Shown in pieces: positions 45,959 through 55,350 of a stretch of 64,000 bases of DNA (position 1 is the stretch's first letter; every line of letters begins with the position of its first letter). Origin of the DNA: Corynebacterium silvaticum (lineage in GTDB: Bacteria > Actinomycetota > Actinomycetes > Mycobacteriales > Mycobacteriaceae); assembly GCF_004382825.2 (NCBI RefSeq), contig NZ_SDQO02000005.1, positions 1-64,000 on the forward strand. Direction: 5' to 3'. Both the position numbers and the translations under genes were made by a program. Under the pieces are notes generated by a model. That model was not told the DNA's origin. It worked only from the letters and a program-made list of their open reading frames with translations, and ran no database searches.

Positions 45959-48073
45959 ATGCTGGGCTGGCACGACACGCGACCACTCACGCAACTCTTG
46001 CCTGAAAAAGAAGCCAAGGCCTTTGCCAAACACTTTGGATATCGCTGCGCTGAAGACCTCCTCATGCACCTACCCAGAGCCTATGCCGCCCACGGGTCAG
46101 GACTAAGCGCAGGCCATGCCCAAGAAGGCGACATCATCACGTGTATAGGGGAAATCGTTTCGGCCACCGAGCGAAGAGACCGCAACGGAAACCTCATCTA
46201 CACCATCGGAATCTCCGACGGCACAGCCACCATCAGCGCAACGTTTTTCCGCGCTAACTGGATCTCCAAAGTCCTCACCACAGGCGCACGCGGCATGTTC
46301 ACTGGGAAACTCAAATTTTTCCGCGATAAAGCACAGCTACAGCACCCAGACTTTTTTCTCTTCCCCGATCCCGGCGCAAAAACCCGCGGTTCAGGCGGCC
46401 TACAAGCACTATCCACTACAGGAGAGTTTGACGACGTCACCCACATCATCAACTCGCTCACATACATACCGGTATATCCAGCCAAAAAAGCAATGCCCAC
46501 GTGGCGGATACTAGGAGCAATACACGAGGTATTAGGTAAAACTCCTCCTATCGTGGACCCGCTAGGAGACTTCACGCCAGATGACATGCCTACGCTCGAC
46601 CAAGCACTACGGGGTGTGCATGAGACAGACTGCGAGGGAGCCGAACCCTACCTCAACAGACTGAAATACGACGAAGCACTCAGCATCGCTTTAGTGATGG
46701 CGCTGCGACGCGCGGACATGAAACGTCGTCAAGCCTTCCCCATGCCCGCCTCCCACACCGGCCTTCGCGCCAAGCTACTCAAAGCCATGCCTTTTACACT
46801 CACAGAAGGCCAACAACAGGTAGCGCAAGAAATCGCAGAAGACCTAGGGAAGAACACGCCCATGTCGCGCCTGCTGCAAGGGGAAGTCGGATCCGGAAAG
46901 ACCATCGTCTCGCTCATCGCGATGCTCCAGGCCGTCGATGCCCACAAACAATGCGCCCTTCTCGCCCCGACCGAAGTCCTTGCAACCCAACACGCACACA
47001 GCATCCGAGCCACGCTCGCCGCCGCAGACATCCAACTCACCGTCGTACTACTCACTGGATCACTACCCACAGCTGAACGCAAAAAAGCACTCCTAGACAT
47101 CATGTCCGGCGATGCCGACATCATCATCGGAACCCACGCCCTTATCCAAGACACTGTCAACTTCTACGACCTCGGTCTTTGCGTCGTCGACGAACAACAC
47201 AGATTTGGAGTGGAACAGCGCGACTACTTAAGAGCCAAAGGAAACACAGAACTCACACCACACCTCCTCGTCATGACGGCCACGCCCATCCCAAGGACAA
47301 TCGCCATGACCGCATTTGGCGACCTCAGCGTCTCCACACTCCGCCAACTCCCCGGCGGACGCAGACCAATCAAGACCTTTGTCGTCAGCTCCGACAACCC
47401 CACCTGGGGCGAGCGCATGTGGAAACGCATTAGAGAAGAAGTAGAACGAGGCCAACAAATCTACGTGGTATGCCCTCGGGTGAAAAACCATGGCGGAGTA
47501 GAAGAAACCACCACAGCCCTACAACACGGAATCTTCAACGACCTACGAGTAGAAATGCTCCACGGAAGCATGCACCCCGAAGACAAAGAAACCATAATGG
47601 CAGCCTTTGCCGCAGGAACGATTGACATCCTCGTAGCCACGACCGTCATAGAAGTCGGCATAGACGTACCCAACGCCACCGTCATGCTTATCCGAGAAGC
47701 CGAAAACTTCGGAGTCTCCCAACTCCACCAATTACGCGGACGCGTCGGACGAGGCGGCAAAGAATCAATCTGCTTCCTCCACACCACCGCAGAACCCGAT
47801 ACCCCTGCACGCGAACGCATCCACAAAGTTTCCGCCACCACAGACGGCTTTACCCTCGCAGAAATAGACCTCGAATACCGGCAAGAAGGAGACATCCTAG
47901 GCGCACAACAATCAGGAGCCTCCCACAAACGCATCAGCTTTATCAAAGACAAAGAACTGATCCAACGCGCCAACCACGACGCCGCCGCCATAGTCCAACA
48001 CAACCCAGAAGCAGCCCGATCCATGGTGAGCGACATCGACGACCGCTCGCAAGACTATCTGGATAAAACATAA
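45959..48073 (+). CDS. recG: ATP-dependent DNA helicase RecG
   Basis: 704 residues. N-terminal wedge/OB domain (GDIITCIGEIVSATERRD), helicase motif I LLQGEVGSGKTIVSL, motif Ia LLAPTEVLATQHA, DExH as VVDEQHRFGVEQR, motif III VMTATPIPRT, motif VI QLRGRVGRGG. Reverses stalled forks and processes branch points. Starts 3 bases after the DAK gene. Confidence 0.97.
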   Translation: MLGWHDTRPLTQLLPEKEAKAFAKHFGYRCAEDLLMHLPRAYAAHGSGLSAGHAQEGDIITCIGEIVSATERRDRNGNLIYTIGISDGTATISATFFRANWISKVLTTGARGMFTGKLKFFRDKAQLQHPDFFLFPDPGAKTRGSGGLQALSTTGEFDDVTHIINSLTYIPVYPAKKAMPTWRILGAIHEVLGKTPPIVDPLGDFTPDDMPTLDQALRGVHETDCEGAEPYLNRLKYDEALSIALVMALRRADMKRRQAFPMPASHTGLRAKLLKAMPFTLTEGQQQVAQEIAEDLGKNTPMSRLLQGEVGSGKTIVSLIAMLQAVDAHKQCALLAPTEVLATQHAHSIRATLAAADIQLTVVLLTGSLPTAERKKALLDIMSGDADIIIGTHALIQDTVNFYDLGLCVVDEQHRFGVEQRDYLRAKGNTELTPHLLVMTATPIPRTIAMTAFGDLSVSTLRQLPGGRRPIKTFVVSSDNPTWGERMWKRIREEVERGQQIYVVCPRVKNHGGVEETTTALQHGIFNDLRVEMLHGSMHPEDKETIMAAFAAGTIDILVATTVIEVGIDVPNATVMLIREAENFGVSQLHQLRGRVGRGGKESICFLHTTAEPDTPARERIHKVSATTDGFTLAEIDLEYRQEGDILGAQQSGASHKRISFIKDKELIQRANHDAAAIVQHNPEAARSMVSDIDDRSQDYLDKT

Positions 48074-48151
48074 ACAGATCACCGCACTACCAGAGCCGTC
48101 CCACCCACCTAAGCTCAAAAGGCTCACAAACCGTACGCTATGGTTAAAAGC

Positions 48152-48364
48152 ATGAAAATCTGTGCCCCATTCGCCGGCATAGTCCACTACAAAGTAGGAC
48201 TCGGCGATACCGTCGATACCGGTCAAGAGCTCGCATCAGTTGAAGCTATCAAGCTTGAGGCCCCCATCATCGCGCCGGGGCCAGGGATCGTAGCAACTTT
48301 GGCTAAAGACAACTTTGACGATGTCATGGGCGGGGACGTGCTACTGACCGTGGAGGAAGCATAG
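48152..48364 (+). CDS. Small biotinyl/lipoyl-domain protein (BCCP-like)
   Basis: 70 residues from ATG 48152 (ATG 48140 in frame). A single biotin/lipoyl domain: APFAGIVHYKVGLGDTVDTGQ, then VEAIKLEAPI with the Lys in the biotinylation turn (usually EAMKM), and GDVLLTVEE. Probably a carrier for a carboxylase encoded elsewhere, but the flanking residues differ from the consensus. The stop abuts rsmD. Confidence 0.8.
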   Translation: MKICAPFAGIVHYKVGLGDTVDTGQELASVEAIKLEAPIIAPGPGIVATLAKDNFDDVMGGDVLLTVEEA

Positions 48365-48943
48365 ATGACTCGAATTATTTCTGGCGAAGCCCGAGGCCGC
48401 ACAATTAAGGTGCCTGAGCAAGGAACACGGCCTACATCGGATCGCGCTCGCGAAGGACTTTTTTCTTCTCTTCAGGTGCGCTTTGGCTTTGTCGGCGCGA
48501 AGGTGCTGGATCTTTTTGCCGGATCCGGGGCGCTAGGTCTTGAGGCTGCAAGCCGGGGTGCGGATGAAGTAGTACTGGTAGAAAACAACTCCAAGGCCGT
48601 GCAGATTATTCGCCACAATATACAGGTTGTTGGACATCCTAACGTTACGGTTGCGGAAATGAAGGCCTCCACGTATGTGGCGAGCGCCCCCAAAGAATAC
48701 TTTGACATGGTGCTCGCCGACCCTCCTTATGATCTACCTGATTCAGACATTGAGGAGATGCTTGTGGCCCTGATTCCTACGCTTGTCGACGGCGCAGCGG
48801 TCGTCGTAGAGCGCCATCGTGAGTCGCCGGAGACAGCATGGCCTGCATGCTTTGTTCCCACCACGCAGAAGCTAAAAAAGCGGACTTTTGGAATCGCGCG
48901 CATGGACATGGCCGTATTTCACCAAGAACTTGTTTCAGACTGA
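48365..48943 (+). CDS. rsmD: 16S rRNA (guanine966-N2)-methyltransferase
   Basis: 192 residues. RIISGEARGRTIKVPEQGTRPTSDRAREGLFSSL is the RsmD N-terminus; SAM motif I VLDLFAGSGALGLEAASRGADEVVLVENN, catalytic motif DMVLADPPYDLPD (DPPY). Immediately after the BCCP-like gene and followed by coaD, a common actinobacterial pair. Confidence 0.96.
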   Translation: MTRIISGEARGRTIKVPEQGTRPTSDRAREGLFSSLQVRFGFVGAKVLDLFAGSGALGLEAASRGADEVVLVENNSKAVQIIRHNIQVVGHPNVTVAEMKASTYVASAPKEYFDMVLADPPYDLPDSDIEEMLVALIPTLVDGAAVVVERHRESPETAWPACFVPTTQKLKKRTFGIARMDMAVFHQELVSD

Positions 48944-48989
48944 CTTACTACAGCACTGTGCACGCTACGTTTACTAATAAGGATGCTTG

Positions 48990-49478
48990 ATGGCCATACA
49001 CGCTGTTTGCCCCGGTTCTTTTGACCCAGTAACAAAAGGTCATATTGACATTATTGGCCGTGCTGCCGAAATGTATGACCACGTGACTGTCTTAGTTACC
49101 GCGAATCCGAATAAGCCCTCCGGCATGTTCAACGTTGAAGAACGCAAAGATCTGATTCGGGCGGCAGTACTAGAGGTCGGGGGACTGGACAATGTCTCTG
49201 TGGATCATTGGGGCGGACTTTTAGTCGATTACACAAACACCCATAATGTGAGCGTTCTGGTGAAAGGACTACGCACGGCCCTTGACTATGAGTATGAGCT
49301 TCCGATGGCACAGATGAATAGGAAGCTGTCCGGGATTGATACGGCATTCCTGATGACTGATCCGGCTTATGGTTATATCTCCTCGACTTTGTGTAAAGAG
49401 GTTGTTAAATACGGCGGAAATGTTGATGACATGCTCCCGGCTGCAGTTTCTGCGGCAATGAAACAAAAACTCGGCTAG
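48990..49478 (+). CDS. coaD: Phosphopantetheine adenylyltransferase
   Basis: 162 residues from ATG 48990 (TTG 48987 ignored). AVCPGSFDPVTKGHIDIIGRAAEMYD (nucleotidyltransferase HxGH, here GH-I), NPNKPSGMF, VLVKGLRTALDYEYELPMAQMNR and ISSTLCKEV. Fourth step of CoA synthesis; coaE at the window end is the fifth. Confidence 0.96.
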   Translation: MAIHAVCPGSFDPVTKGHIDIIGRAAEMYDHVTVLVTANPNKPSGMFNVEERKDLIRAAVLEVGGLDNVSVDHWGGLLVDYTNTHNVSVLVKGLRTALDYEYELPMAQMNRKLSGIDTAFLMTDPAYGYISSTLCKEVVKYGGNVDDMLPAAVSAAMKQKLG

Positions 49479-49577
49479 CGGTGTAAACGGCCTCCTAAAA
49501 GTGGGGGACGCGTCAACATTTGTGTGTGGTTCTGGTAATTTGAGTCACACTCAAATCTTTTGGATGCTAGGAGCGGT

Positions 49578-50321
49578 ATGGGTCTCGCGCTGTTGGTTTT
49601 TGCGATCGTAGCTATCGGATCGTTATTACAGCGAGTATCAGGCATGGGGCTGGGGCTAGTTGCTGGTTCGATTCTGAACATCGTGATGGGGCCGATAGAA
49701 GGAATACTGGTGGTTAACCTCCTAGCCGCTATCAACGCAACTATGACCACTGTGATCGTGCGCAAGAGCGTCGATTGGAAAAAGTTTTGGCTCATTGCTC
49801 CGGTACTCGTGCTTGGTGCGATTCCTGGCGCATGGCTCATTACGGTTGTATCGGGGCCAACGCTGCAGGTTGTGGTGGGAACTCTGCTCCTCAGTGCACT
49901 TGCCATAGTGACCTTTGGGGTTCAGCGTATTCCCCACGCTCAAGGAAGAGCGCCCGCTGTTATCGCAGGTATCATCGCTGGTTTTATGAATACCCTTGCT
50001 GGCATCGCAGGGCCGGCTATTACTGTTTACGCGCAGGTGGCTAGGTGGCCGCAAGTACCTTTTGCGGCGACGCTGCAACCAATCTTCATAGTCTCAGGCC
50101 TGGTTTCGTTGACAGTAAAAGTAGCGTCAGGGGCGGGAACGGTGGCATCGGTGACTCCCTGGGTATGGATCTTTGGGATACTCGGCATGATCGCTGGAAT
50201 TTTTATTGGTGCGAGAGCCTCCCAAAAGATTCCTCGTTCTACGGCAAGAAAGATTTCTCTGAGCGTGGCAACGCTAGGAGGCGTTATGGTTCTGCTCCGA
50301 GTCTTGGTAGGGCTCTTCTGA
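49578..50321 (+). CDS. TSUP (TauE/SafE) family membrane protein
   Basis: 247 residues from ATG 49578 (AGGAG 49569-49573). Seven to eight predicted helices; the two-repeat pattern GSILNIVMGPIEGILVVNLLAA...KFWLIAPVLVLGAIPGAWL and AGIIAGFMNTLAGIAGPAITVYAQ, characteristic of TSUP. Exports or imports sulfite, sulfonates or organic anions; substrate not predictable. Confidence 0.85.
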   Translation: MGLALLVFAIVAIGSLLQRVSGMGLGLVAGSILNIVMGPIEGILVVNLLAAINATMTTVIVRKSVDWKKFWLIAPVLVLGAIPGAWLITVVSGPTLQVVVGTLLLSALAIVTFGVQRIPHAQGRAPAVIAGIIAGFMNTLAGIAGPAITVYAQVARWPQVPFAATLQPIFIVSGLVSLTVKVASGAGTVASVTPWVWIFGILGMIAGIFIGARASQKIPRSTARKISLSVATLGGVMVLLRVLVGLF

Positions 50322-50345
50322 CCTTAAGACACATATATTTGACTC

Positions 50346-51171
50346 ATGCGTGTTTCCTACGTTGATGTTTTCTCCACCGGACCTTTAAGCGGTAACCCTG
50401 TGGCTGTAGTCCACGATGCCGACCAATTGTCGCAACACCAGATGCAGCGCTTTGCGGCATGGACAAATTTATCGGAAACTACTTTTCTCCTTGAGCTAAC
50501 AACTCCCAACGCAGACTATAGAGTCAGAATTTTTAGCCCCACCAAGGAATTTCCCTTTGCCGGACACCCCACCTTGGGTTCTGCGGCCGCGTGGCTTGCC
50601 GCAGGCGGAGTGATGCAGGGAGCACACATTGTCCAGGAATGCTCCGTGGGCTTAGTCCCGATACAGATCAATAAAGACGTGTTGTCTTTTCAAGCGCCTG
50701 CCCTGTTGGATACGTCGCCGCTTTCTCCGGAACAGATCCAACGCATTCCGCAGGCCTTGGGTGTAGTCCTTGATGACATCGTAAAAATTCAGCGAATTGA
50801 CAATGGAACAGGATGGATCGGCGTTCTGCTTAGTCCCGGAGTCGACATACGAGGTATTAATCCACACTATGCGCTGATGGGCGGGCTCAAGCTTGGAGTG
50901 GTCAGCCTCCTGGACCCCAGCGACGGTGATGCCATGGAAGTACGCGCCTTCAACCCAAACATAGGGGAGGACCCGGTTACAGGGAGCCTGAATGCGGGGT
51001 TAGCTCAATGGCTTATCGGTGAGGAGATAGTCCCTTCCTCCTACTCAGCGCGTCAGGGGGCCGTACTAGGGCGGGTCGGAAAATCTTTGTCTCGCAGCGT
51101 GCCGACGCCCTGTGGGTAGGAGGGTAGGAGGACAATGCGCGCTTGCTATCAGCGGAACCGTGAACATGTAG
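50346..51171 (+). pseudogene. PhzF-family isomerase with broken C-terminus
   Basis: ATG 50346 is six bases after TATATT (leaderless). The protein is normal (VDVFSTGPLSGNPVAVV, FAGHPTLGSAAAWLA, NIGEDPVTGSLNAGLA) until about residue 240. There a one-A contraction in GGAAAATC (51079-51084) makes the frame stop at 51119. Restoring A gives GKIFVSQRADALWVGG, and removing one unit of the tandem 8-mer GTAGGAGG (51116-51123, 51124-51131) then gives QCALAISGTVNM with TAG at 51169-51171, as in whole PhzF proteins. Two independent lesions. Confidence 0.8.
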
Positions 51172-51179
51172 CTACAACA

Positions 51180-51215
51180 ATGCCCGAGGCGCTGTGTTCT
51201 CAGAGCCTCGGGCAT
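51180..51215. terminator. Bidirectional terminator phzF / amino-acid ABC
   Basis: ATGCCCGAGGC (51180-51190) and GCCTCGGGCAT (51205-51215) pair perfectly over 11 bases between convergent genes. Confidence 0.85.
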
Positions 51216-51229
51216 AAAGTTAAAGAGTT

Positions 51230-52003
51230 TTAGAGCAAGCTGGAGAGGAACGTCTTGGTGCGTTCGTGCTGAGGATTATCAATAACCTGACGAGCATCAT
51301 CGATTTCAACGATCACACCACCATCCATGAAGGCGACGGTATCTGCGACTTCACGGGCAAAGCCCATCTCATGCGTGACCACCAACATGGTCATGCCACC
51401 TTCTGCAAGATCGCGCATCACTCTCAGAACTTCTCCTACCAACTCTGGGTCGAGGGCGGAGGTGGGCTCGTCGAAAAGCATAAGTTTGGGTTCCATGGCT
51501 ACCGCACGCGCGATGGCTACGCGCTGCTGCTGGCCGCCAGAAAGCTGAGCTGGGTAAGCGTCTGCCTTATGCTGCAAACCGACTTGCGCGAGTAGCTCCA
51601 TGGCTTTGGCGCGAGCCTCGGGCTCCGGCACACCTTTGACGTGAATAGGAGCCTCTATGATGTTTTCGATTGCGGTTCTGTGCGGGAACAAATTGAAGCC
51701 TTGGAACACCATGCCGATGTCGGCGCGTTGACGTGCGGCTTCTTTCTCGGAAATCTCGTAGAGGATTCCGTCGCGCTCTTTATAACCGATCAGCTCACCA
51801 TCCACATACAAACGACCAGCGTTGATCTTTTCCAGGTGGTTAACGCATCGCAAAAGCGTGGATTTACCCGACCCCGAGGGGCCAATGAGACAGGTCACAG
51901 ATCCCTGAGGAACTTCAAGATCGATGCCCTTGAGGACCTCAATCTGTCCGAAGTTCTTGCACAACTGCTGCGCACTAATCATGAGATTGTCAGTCATTAT
52001 CAA
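51230..52003 (-). CDS. Polar amino-acid ABC transporter ATPase
   Basis: 257-residue HisP/GlnQ-type ATPase: Walker [12 protein letters not shown], signature [14 protein letters not shown], Walker [14 protein letters not shown]-loop VVTHEMGFA. The stop is near the phzF terminator, and its start overlaps the permease stop by four bases. The corresponding C. glutamicum genes (cg1502-cg1504) encode the arginine importer ArgTUV; this would be ArgV. Confidence 0.93.
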   Translation of the reverse strand: MIMTDNLMISAQQLCKNFGQIEVLKGIDLEVPQGSVTCLIGPSGSGKSTLLRCVNHLEKINAGRLYVDGELIGYKERDGILYEISEKEAARQRADIGMVFQGFNLFPHRTAIENIIEAPIHVKGVPEPEARAKAMELLAQVGLQHKADAYPAQLSGGQQQRVAIARAVAMEPKLMLFDEPTSALDPELVGEVLRVMRDLAEGGMTMLVVTHEMGFAREVADTVAFMDGGVIVEIDDARQVIDNPQHERTKTFLSSLL

Positions 52004-52956
52004 GCGCCTTTCTGCGGGTTACGTGGGTGTCGGTGCTGCCGCATAGGAGGCTCGGCGACGATATTGACGTTTTTGGGGAGGGTGCCTTCTGCGTCGGCAA
52101 GCGCTGCAAGCTGGCGAGCAGTCAGCTCACGCGTTGCGCCTCGGTCGAAGTACTTTTCCAAGTAACTTTGCGCGACCATCAACAGCGAGGTAATAGCCAG
52201 ATACCACGTTGCGGCCACCAGAAGCAGGGGTACCGGATCGAACAGTGCTGCAGCGATGTCTGTGGCGCGGCCGTAAAGCTCAGCGGTGTAAGGGATTGCT
52301 ACGACCAAGGACGTGGTCTTGAGCAAAGAAATAAACTCGTTGCCCGTAGGAGGGACAATAATACGCATCGCTTGGGGCAGGACCGTACGACGAATGGTCA
52401 TCCACCAGCTCATACCCAAGGCTTTGGAAGCTTCAGTCTGTCCCTCGGGAACCGCCTGCAATCCAGAACGGATGATTTCTGCCATATATGCGGCCTCGTT
52501 GAGACCGAGTCCTAAAACCGCGAGTAGGAACATGTTGGAAAGGGCATTTTCCAAGGATATTTCTGTAAAGCCAAGGTTGACTGTTTGATACAGCGAACCG
52601 AGGAGCCCCCAGAAGACGAGCTGGACGTAAACCGGAGTTCCACGGAAAATCCACAGATAGAACCACGAGACAGTGCGCAGGACTGGATTAGGCGACATGC
52701 GCATGACGGCCACGGCACAGCCTAAGACAACGCCCAAGATCATGGACAAGACAGTGATGGCGAGAGTATGTCCTGCGGCTAAAGCGATACGAGTATCAAA
52801 GAGATACTGAACATACGTGTCCCAACCATACGCTTCATTGGTGGCCGCGCTGATGATAAACCAGAGGAACACTAGAAGAATAAGGATGGCGGCAACCCAG
52901 CGGCCGGGGTGACGCAGCGGCTTCGCTTGGATGGGTTTCGGTTGTGGGGAAGTCAT
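52000..52956 (-). CDS. Polar amino-acid ABC transporter permease
   Basis: 318 residues; HisM/GlnP-type permease domain with [13 protein letters not shown] and the EAA loop [35 protein letters not shown]-terminal hydrophilic extension and a long basic C-terminus ([12 protein letters not shown]-like tail ending RNPQKGA). Between binding protein and ATPase genes. Confidence 0.92.
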   Translation of the reverse strand: MTSPQPKPIQAKPLRHPGRWVAAILILLVFLWFIISAATNEAYGWDTYVQYLFDTRIALAAGHTLAITVLSMILGVVLGCAVAVMRMSPNPVLRTVSWFYLWIFRGTPVYVQLVFWGLLGSLYQTVNLGFTEISLENALSNMFLLAVLGLGLNEAAYMAEIIRSGLQAVPEGQTEASKALGMSWWMTIRRTVLPQAMRIIVPPTGNEFISLLKTTSLVVAIPYTAELYGRATDIAAALFDPVPLLLVAATWYLAITSLLMVAQSYLEKYFDRGATRELTARQLAALADAEGTLPKNVNIVAEPPMRQHRHPRNPQKGA

Positions 52957-53001
52957 GTAGTTTCCTTATGTTTTTAGGGATAGCGGTTAATAGAGGGATG
53001 C

Positions 53002-53901
53002 TTATTGAGCGATGGGTACTTCGTTGATCATCGCTGAGGAAACAAGACCCTCATCAATTCCCCACATTTTGAGGATTCGTTGGTAGTCACCAGTTTTAAT
53101 GAGGTGCTGCAGCGCAGCGGCCAGTGCCGTACCAAGTTGAGATCCCTTAGGGACTGCAAAGCCATGGGGCGCGGCATCGCTGATGGAACCCACTGCTTCT
53201 AGCTTTCCTTCGGACCTGGAAATAGCCCATGCCAGCACCGGCGAATCTGCGACAAAAGCATCTGCACGGCCAAGAACAAGCGCGGTCGCGGCCTGATCAC
53301 TGGTCTCGTACGCCAGGACCTCGATAGGCTTTTTGCCCTGGGCTACGCAATCGTCGCTCATTGGCCTCACAATATCTGTGTCGGCGACCGTTGTGCGTTG
53401 CACTGCGATGGATAAGCCACAAGCGTTATTTGGGTCTACAGGTGAACCAACTTGTTGTCCCCACTGAACTCCCGCATAGAGGAAATCAACAAAGTCATAA
53501 TTTTTCCGCCGCTCCTCATTATCCGTAAAACCAGAGGCGCCCACATCGATGGTTCCGGCGCTGAGGGAGGGGAGAATGAGGGAAAAATCCTGCTCGATCG
53601 GCTGGTACTTAAGGCCCATGACCGATGAGGCAGCCCTCATAAGATCCATTTCCATCCCGATGATCTCATGCCGCGAATCCTTGAACTCAAAAGGCGCGAA
53701 TGGCGGGTTAGCGCTTGCTACCAGTGTGCCCTTTTCTGCAAGAGGTTGGGGGACTAGAGCAGTAATGTCGGGTACTGCGGGAGGTGAGACCTCTTCCCAG
53801 CCGTCGGGGTGACCTTGTTCTTCATTGGTCACACACGCGCTGAGTGAGACGGCAAGTGTAATTGCAGTACACAAAGCCAAGACACGGGTGAGGGATTTCA
53901 T
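53002..53901 (-). CDS. Amino-acid ABC transporter substrate-binding lipoprotein
   Basis: 299 residues; signal peptide with lipobox ...AVSLSAC, then PPFAPFEFKDSRHEIIGMEMDLMRA and DVGASGFTDNEERRKNYDFVDFLYAG (SBP_bac_3). First gene of the three-gene transporter; ArgT equivalent of C. glutamicum by position. Confidence 0.92.
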   Translation of the reverse strand: MKSLTRVLALCTAITLAVSLSACVTNEEQGHPDGWEEVSPPAVPDITALVPQPLAEKGTLVASANPPFAPFEFKDSRHEIIGMEMDLMRAASSVMGLKYQPIEQDFSLILPSLSAGTIDVGASGFTDNEERRKNYDFVDFLYAGVQWGQQVGSPVDPNNACGLSIAVQRTTVADTDIVRPMSDDCVAQGKKPIEVLAYETSDQAATALVLGRADAFVADSPVLAWAISRSEGKLEAVGSISDAAPHGFAVPKGSQLGTALAAALQHLIKTGDYQRILKMWGIDEGLVSSAMINEVPIAQ

Positions 53902-54056
53902 GGAGCAAATAATACCGCTTCCTACATATTATGTTAATCGACAGGCTAAAAGCCATGGAAAACGATGCAACCCCGCAATATCTTGCACGAGGGGAGCTAT
54001 CACATCCATGGCTTTGCTCAGCCGAACTCGGTGGAGTTTAAGGAGAAAACCTTAAG
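53902..54056. repeat. Intergenic inverted repeat between argT-like and DUF368 genes
   Basis: AAAGCCATGGA (53949-53959) and TCCATGGCTTT (54005-54015) are perfectly complementary, with a smaller imperfect dyad inside (GCAATATCTTGC). It may act as terminator or regulatory hairpin. Function not known. Confidence 0.5.
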
Positions 54057-54998
54057 CTAAGCGGTTTCTGATTCGGTGTTGGGCTTGGTGTTAAAACGAC
54101 GTTCTACCAGCATGATCGCTGCCACAATTCCGCCTCCAACAAGGATCAAAAGAATGGTCATGCCGATGTTTCCGAAAGGTGCCGCAGGGGAGCCGGAAAG
54201 ATCCTGCCAAGGCCACAATACACGTAGCGAACCAAGCATTAACCCCGCCATGGTAGCCAGTGTGATTGTTCGGTGAACAGTAATCAGGTAATCCAGAACC
54301 TTGATAAAGCACGCAATTCCGGTCAATGCGCCAAGCGCAAATATGGCCATGACCGTGAGGTTACGGTCGCTGACCGCTCCGATGACTGGAGCGTAGAGGC
54401 CCAAAGACAAGAGGATGAAAGAGCCAGAAATGCCGGGCAAAACCAGGGCGCATACTGCTATCGCAGCCGCGAAGAAGATCACGACTAACGACGGATCAGT
54501 TTTTTCCTCAGAAGTAAAACCTGTGCCGATAAACGTAAGGATCGCCGCGATAACGAAAGCCGCAATGATAGCCACGCGTTTTTGCGAGTAGTCTTTTCGG
54601 GAAATCATGAGCAATGGCACCGTAATAGAAACAGCCACCATGCCTAGGAAGAGAGCGCGAGCGGATTGCCCATGATTTTCCACGAAATTATGCATCACAG
54701 AAGAAAGCAAAAGAACCGTGGTCACCATGCCAAATCCTACGCATGCGAGGAAGAGCCATTCCACGCGTCGTGCTGCTTCCTTTAACCCGGATGGGTTAGT
54801 AAACATGGTGCGAACTAAATGGAGTAGGGCATGACCATTGTGGATAGCTCGTTCATAAATACCTACGACGAGTGCAACAGTGCCGCCGGAAACGCCGGGA
54901 ACCATCTCAGCAAGACCAATAAGTCCGCCTGCGATGACGTGCAAAATGGAACCGGAGAAGGATGAGGACCTGGTAGTCGCTTGGGGTGTGGCTGCCAT
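54057..54998 (-). CDS. DUF368 family (PopT-like undecaprenyl-phosphate translocase)
   Basis: 313 residues from ATG 54998 (AATPQATTRS; the frame is open to 55070, less likely). Multispan protein with the two characteristic motifs GLAEMVPGVSGGTVALVVGIYE and LPGISGSFILLSLGLY. DUF368 proteins have been shown to recycle the C55-P lipid carrier across the membrane in other bacteria. Role here by family. Confidence 0.85.
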   Translation of the reverse strand: MAATPQATTRSSSFSGSILHVIAGGLIGLAEMVPGVSGGTVALVVGIYERAIHNGHALLHLVRTMFTNPSGLKEAARRVEWLFLACVGFGMVTTVLLLSSVMHNFVENHGQSARALFLGMVAVSITVPLLMISRKDYSQKRVAIIAAFVIAAILTFIGTGFTSEEKTDPSLVVIFFAAAIAVCALVLPGISGSFILLSLGLYAPVIGAVSDRNLTVMAIFALGALTGIACFIKVLDYLITVHRTITLATMAGLMLGSLRVLWPWQDLSGSPAAPFGNIGMTILLILVGGGIVAAIMLVERRFNTKPNTESETA

Positions 54999-55350
54999 GA
55001 ACCGCTTTCTTCTAGGTGGCCGTTGCAAGAAAGCGGCCACTGTAGTTGTTAAAAATGTACAGCTTGACACCTTAGACGGTTTTTTAAAGAAAGTCCTGAT
55101 GGCTCACAAACCTACGCGGCATTGTGAAGAAGAAAAGCGGGGAGGAATTGGAGGAAAATTGGTAGGAATGTCGTTTTTGAGAACGCTAGCGAGTATGCCG
55201 TTAGTAAAATCCCAGGACAAGATTTCTAGCGTTCTCAAAAACGACATTTTGCTCCTAACGTCGAGGCAGCAGGTCACGACACGTGAAAACAAAAGTGCGC
55301 TTGAAGGCTGCCTTGCCAACAAACGGACTTTCAGCTGTTACATCCACCGA
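54999..55350. repeat. Intergenic region with inverted-repeat element, copy 2 (55168-55247)
   Basis: 80-bp element: 22-bp perfect terminal inverted repeats (55168-55189, 55226-55247; core TGTCGTTTTTGAGAACGC). The interior TAAAATCCCAGGACAAGATTT is like copy 3. No gene elsewhere in the gap. Confidence 0.85.
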
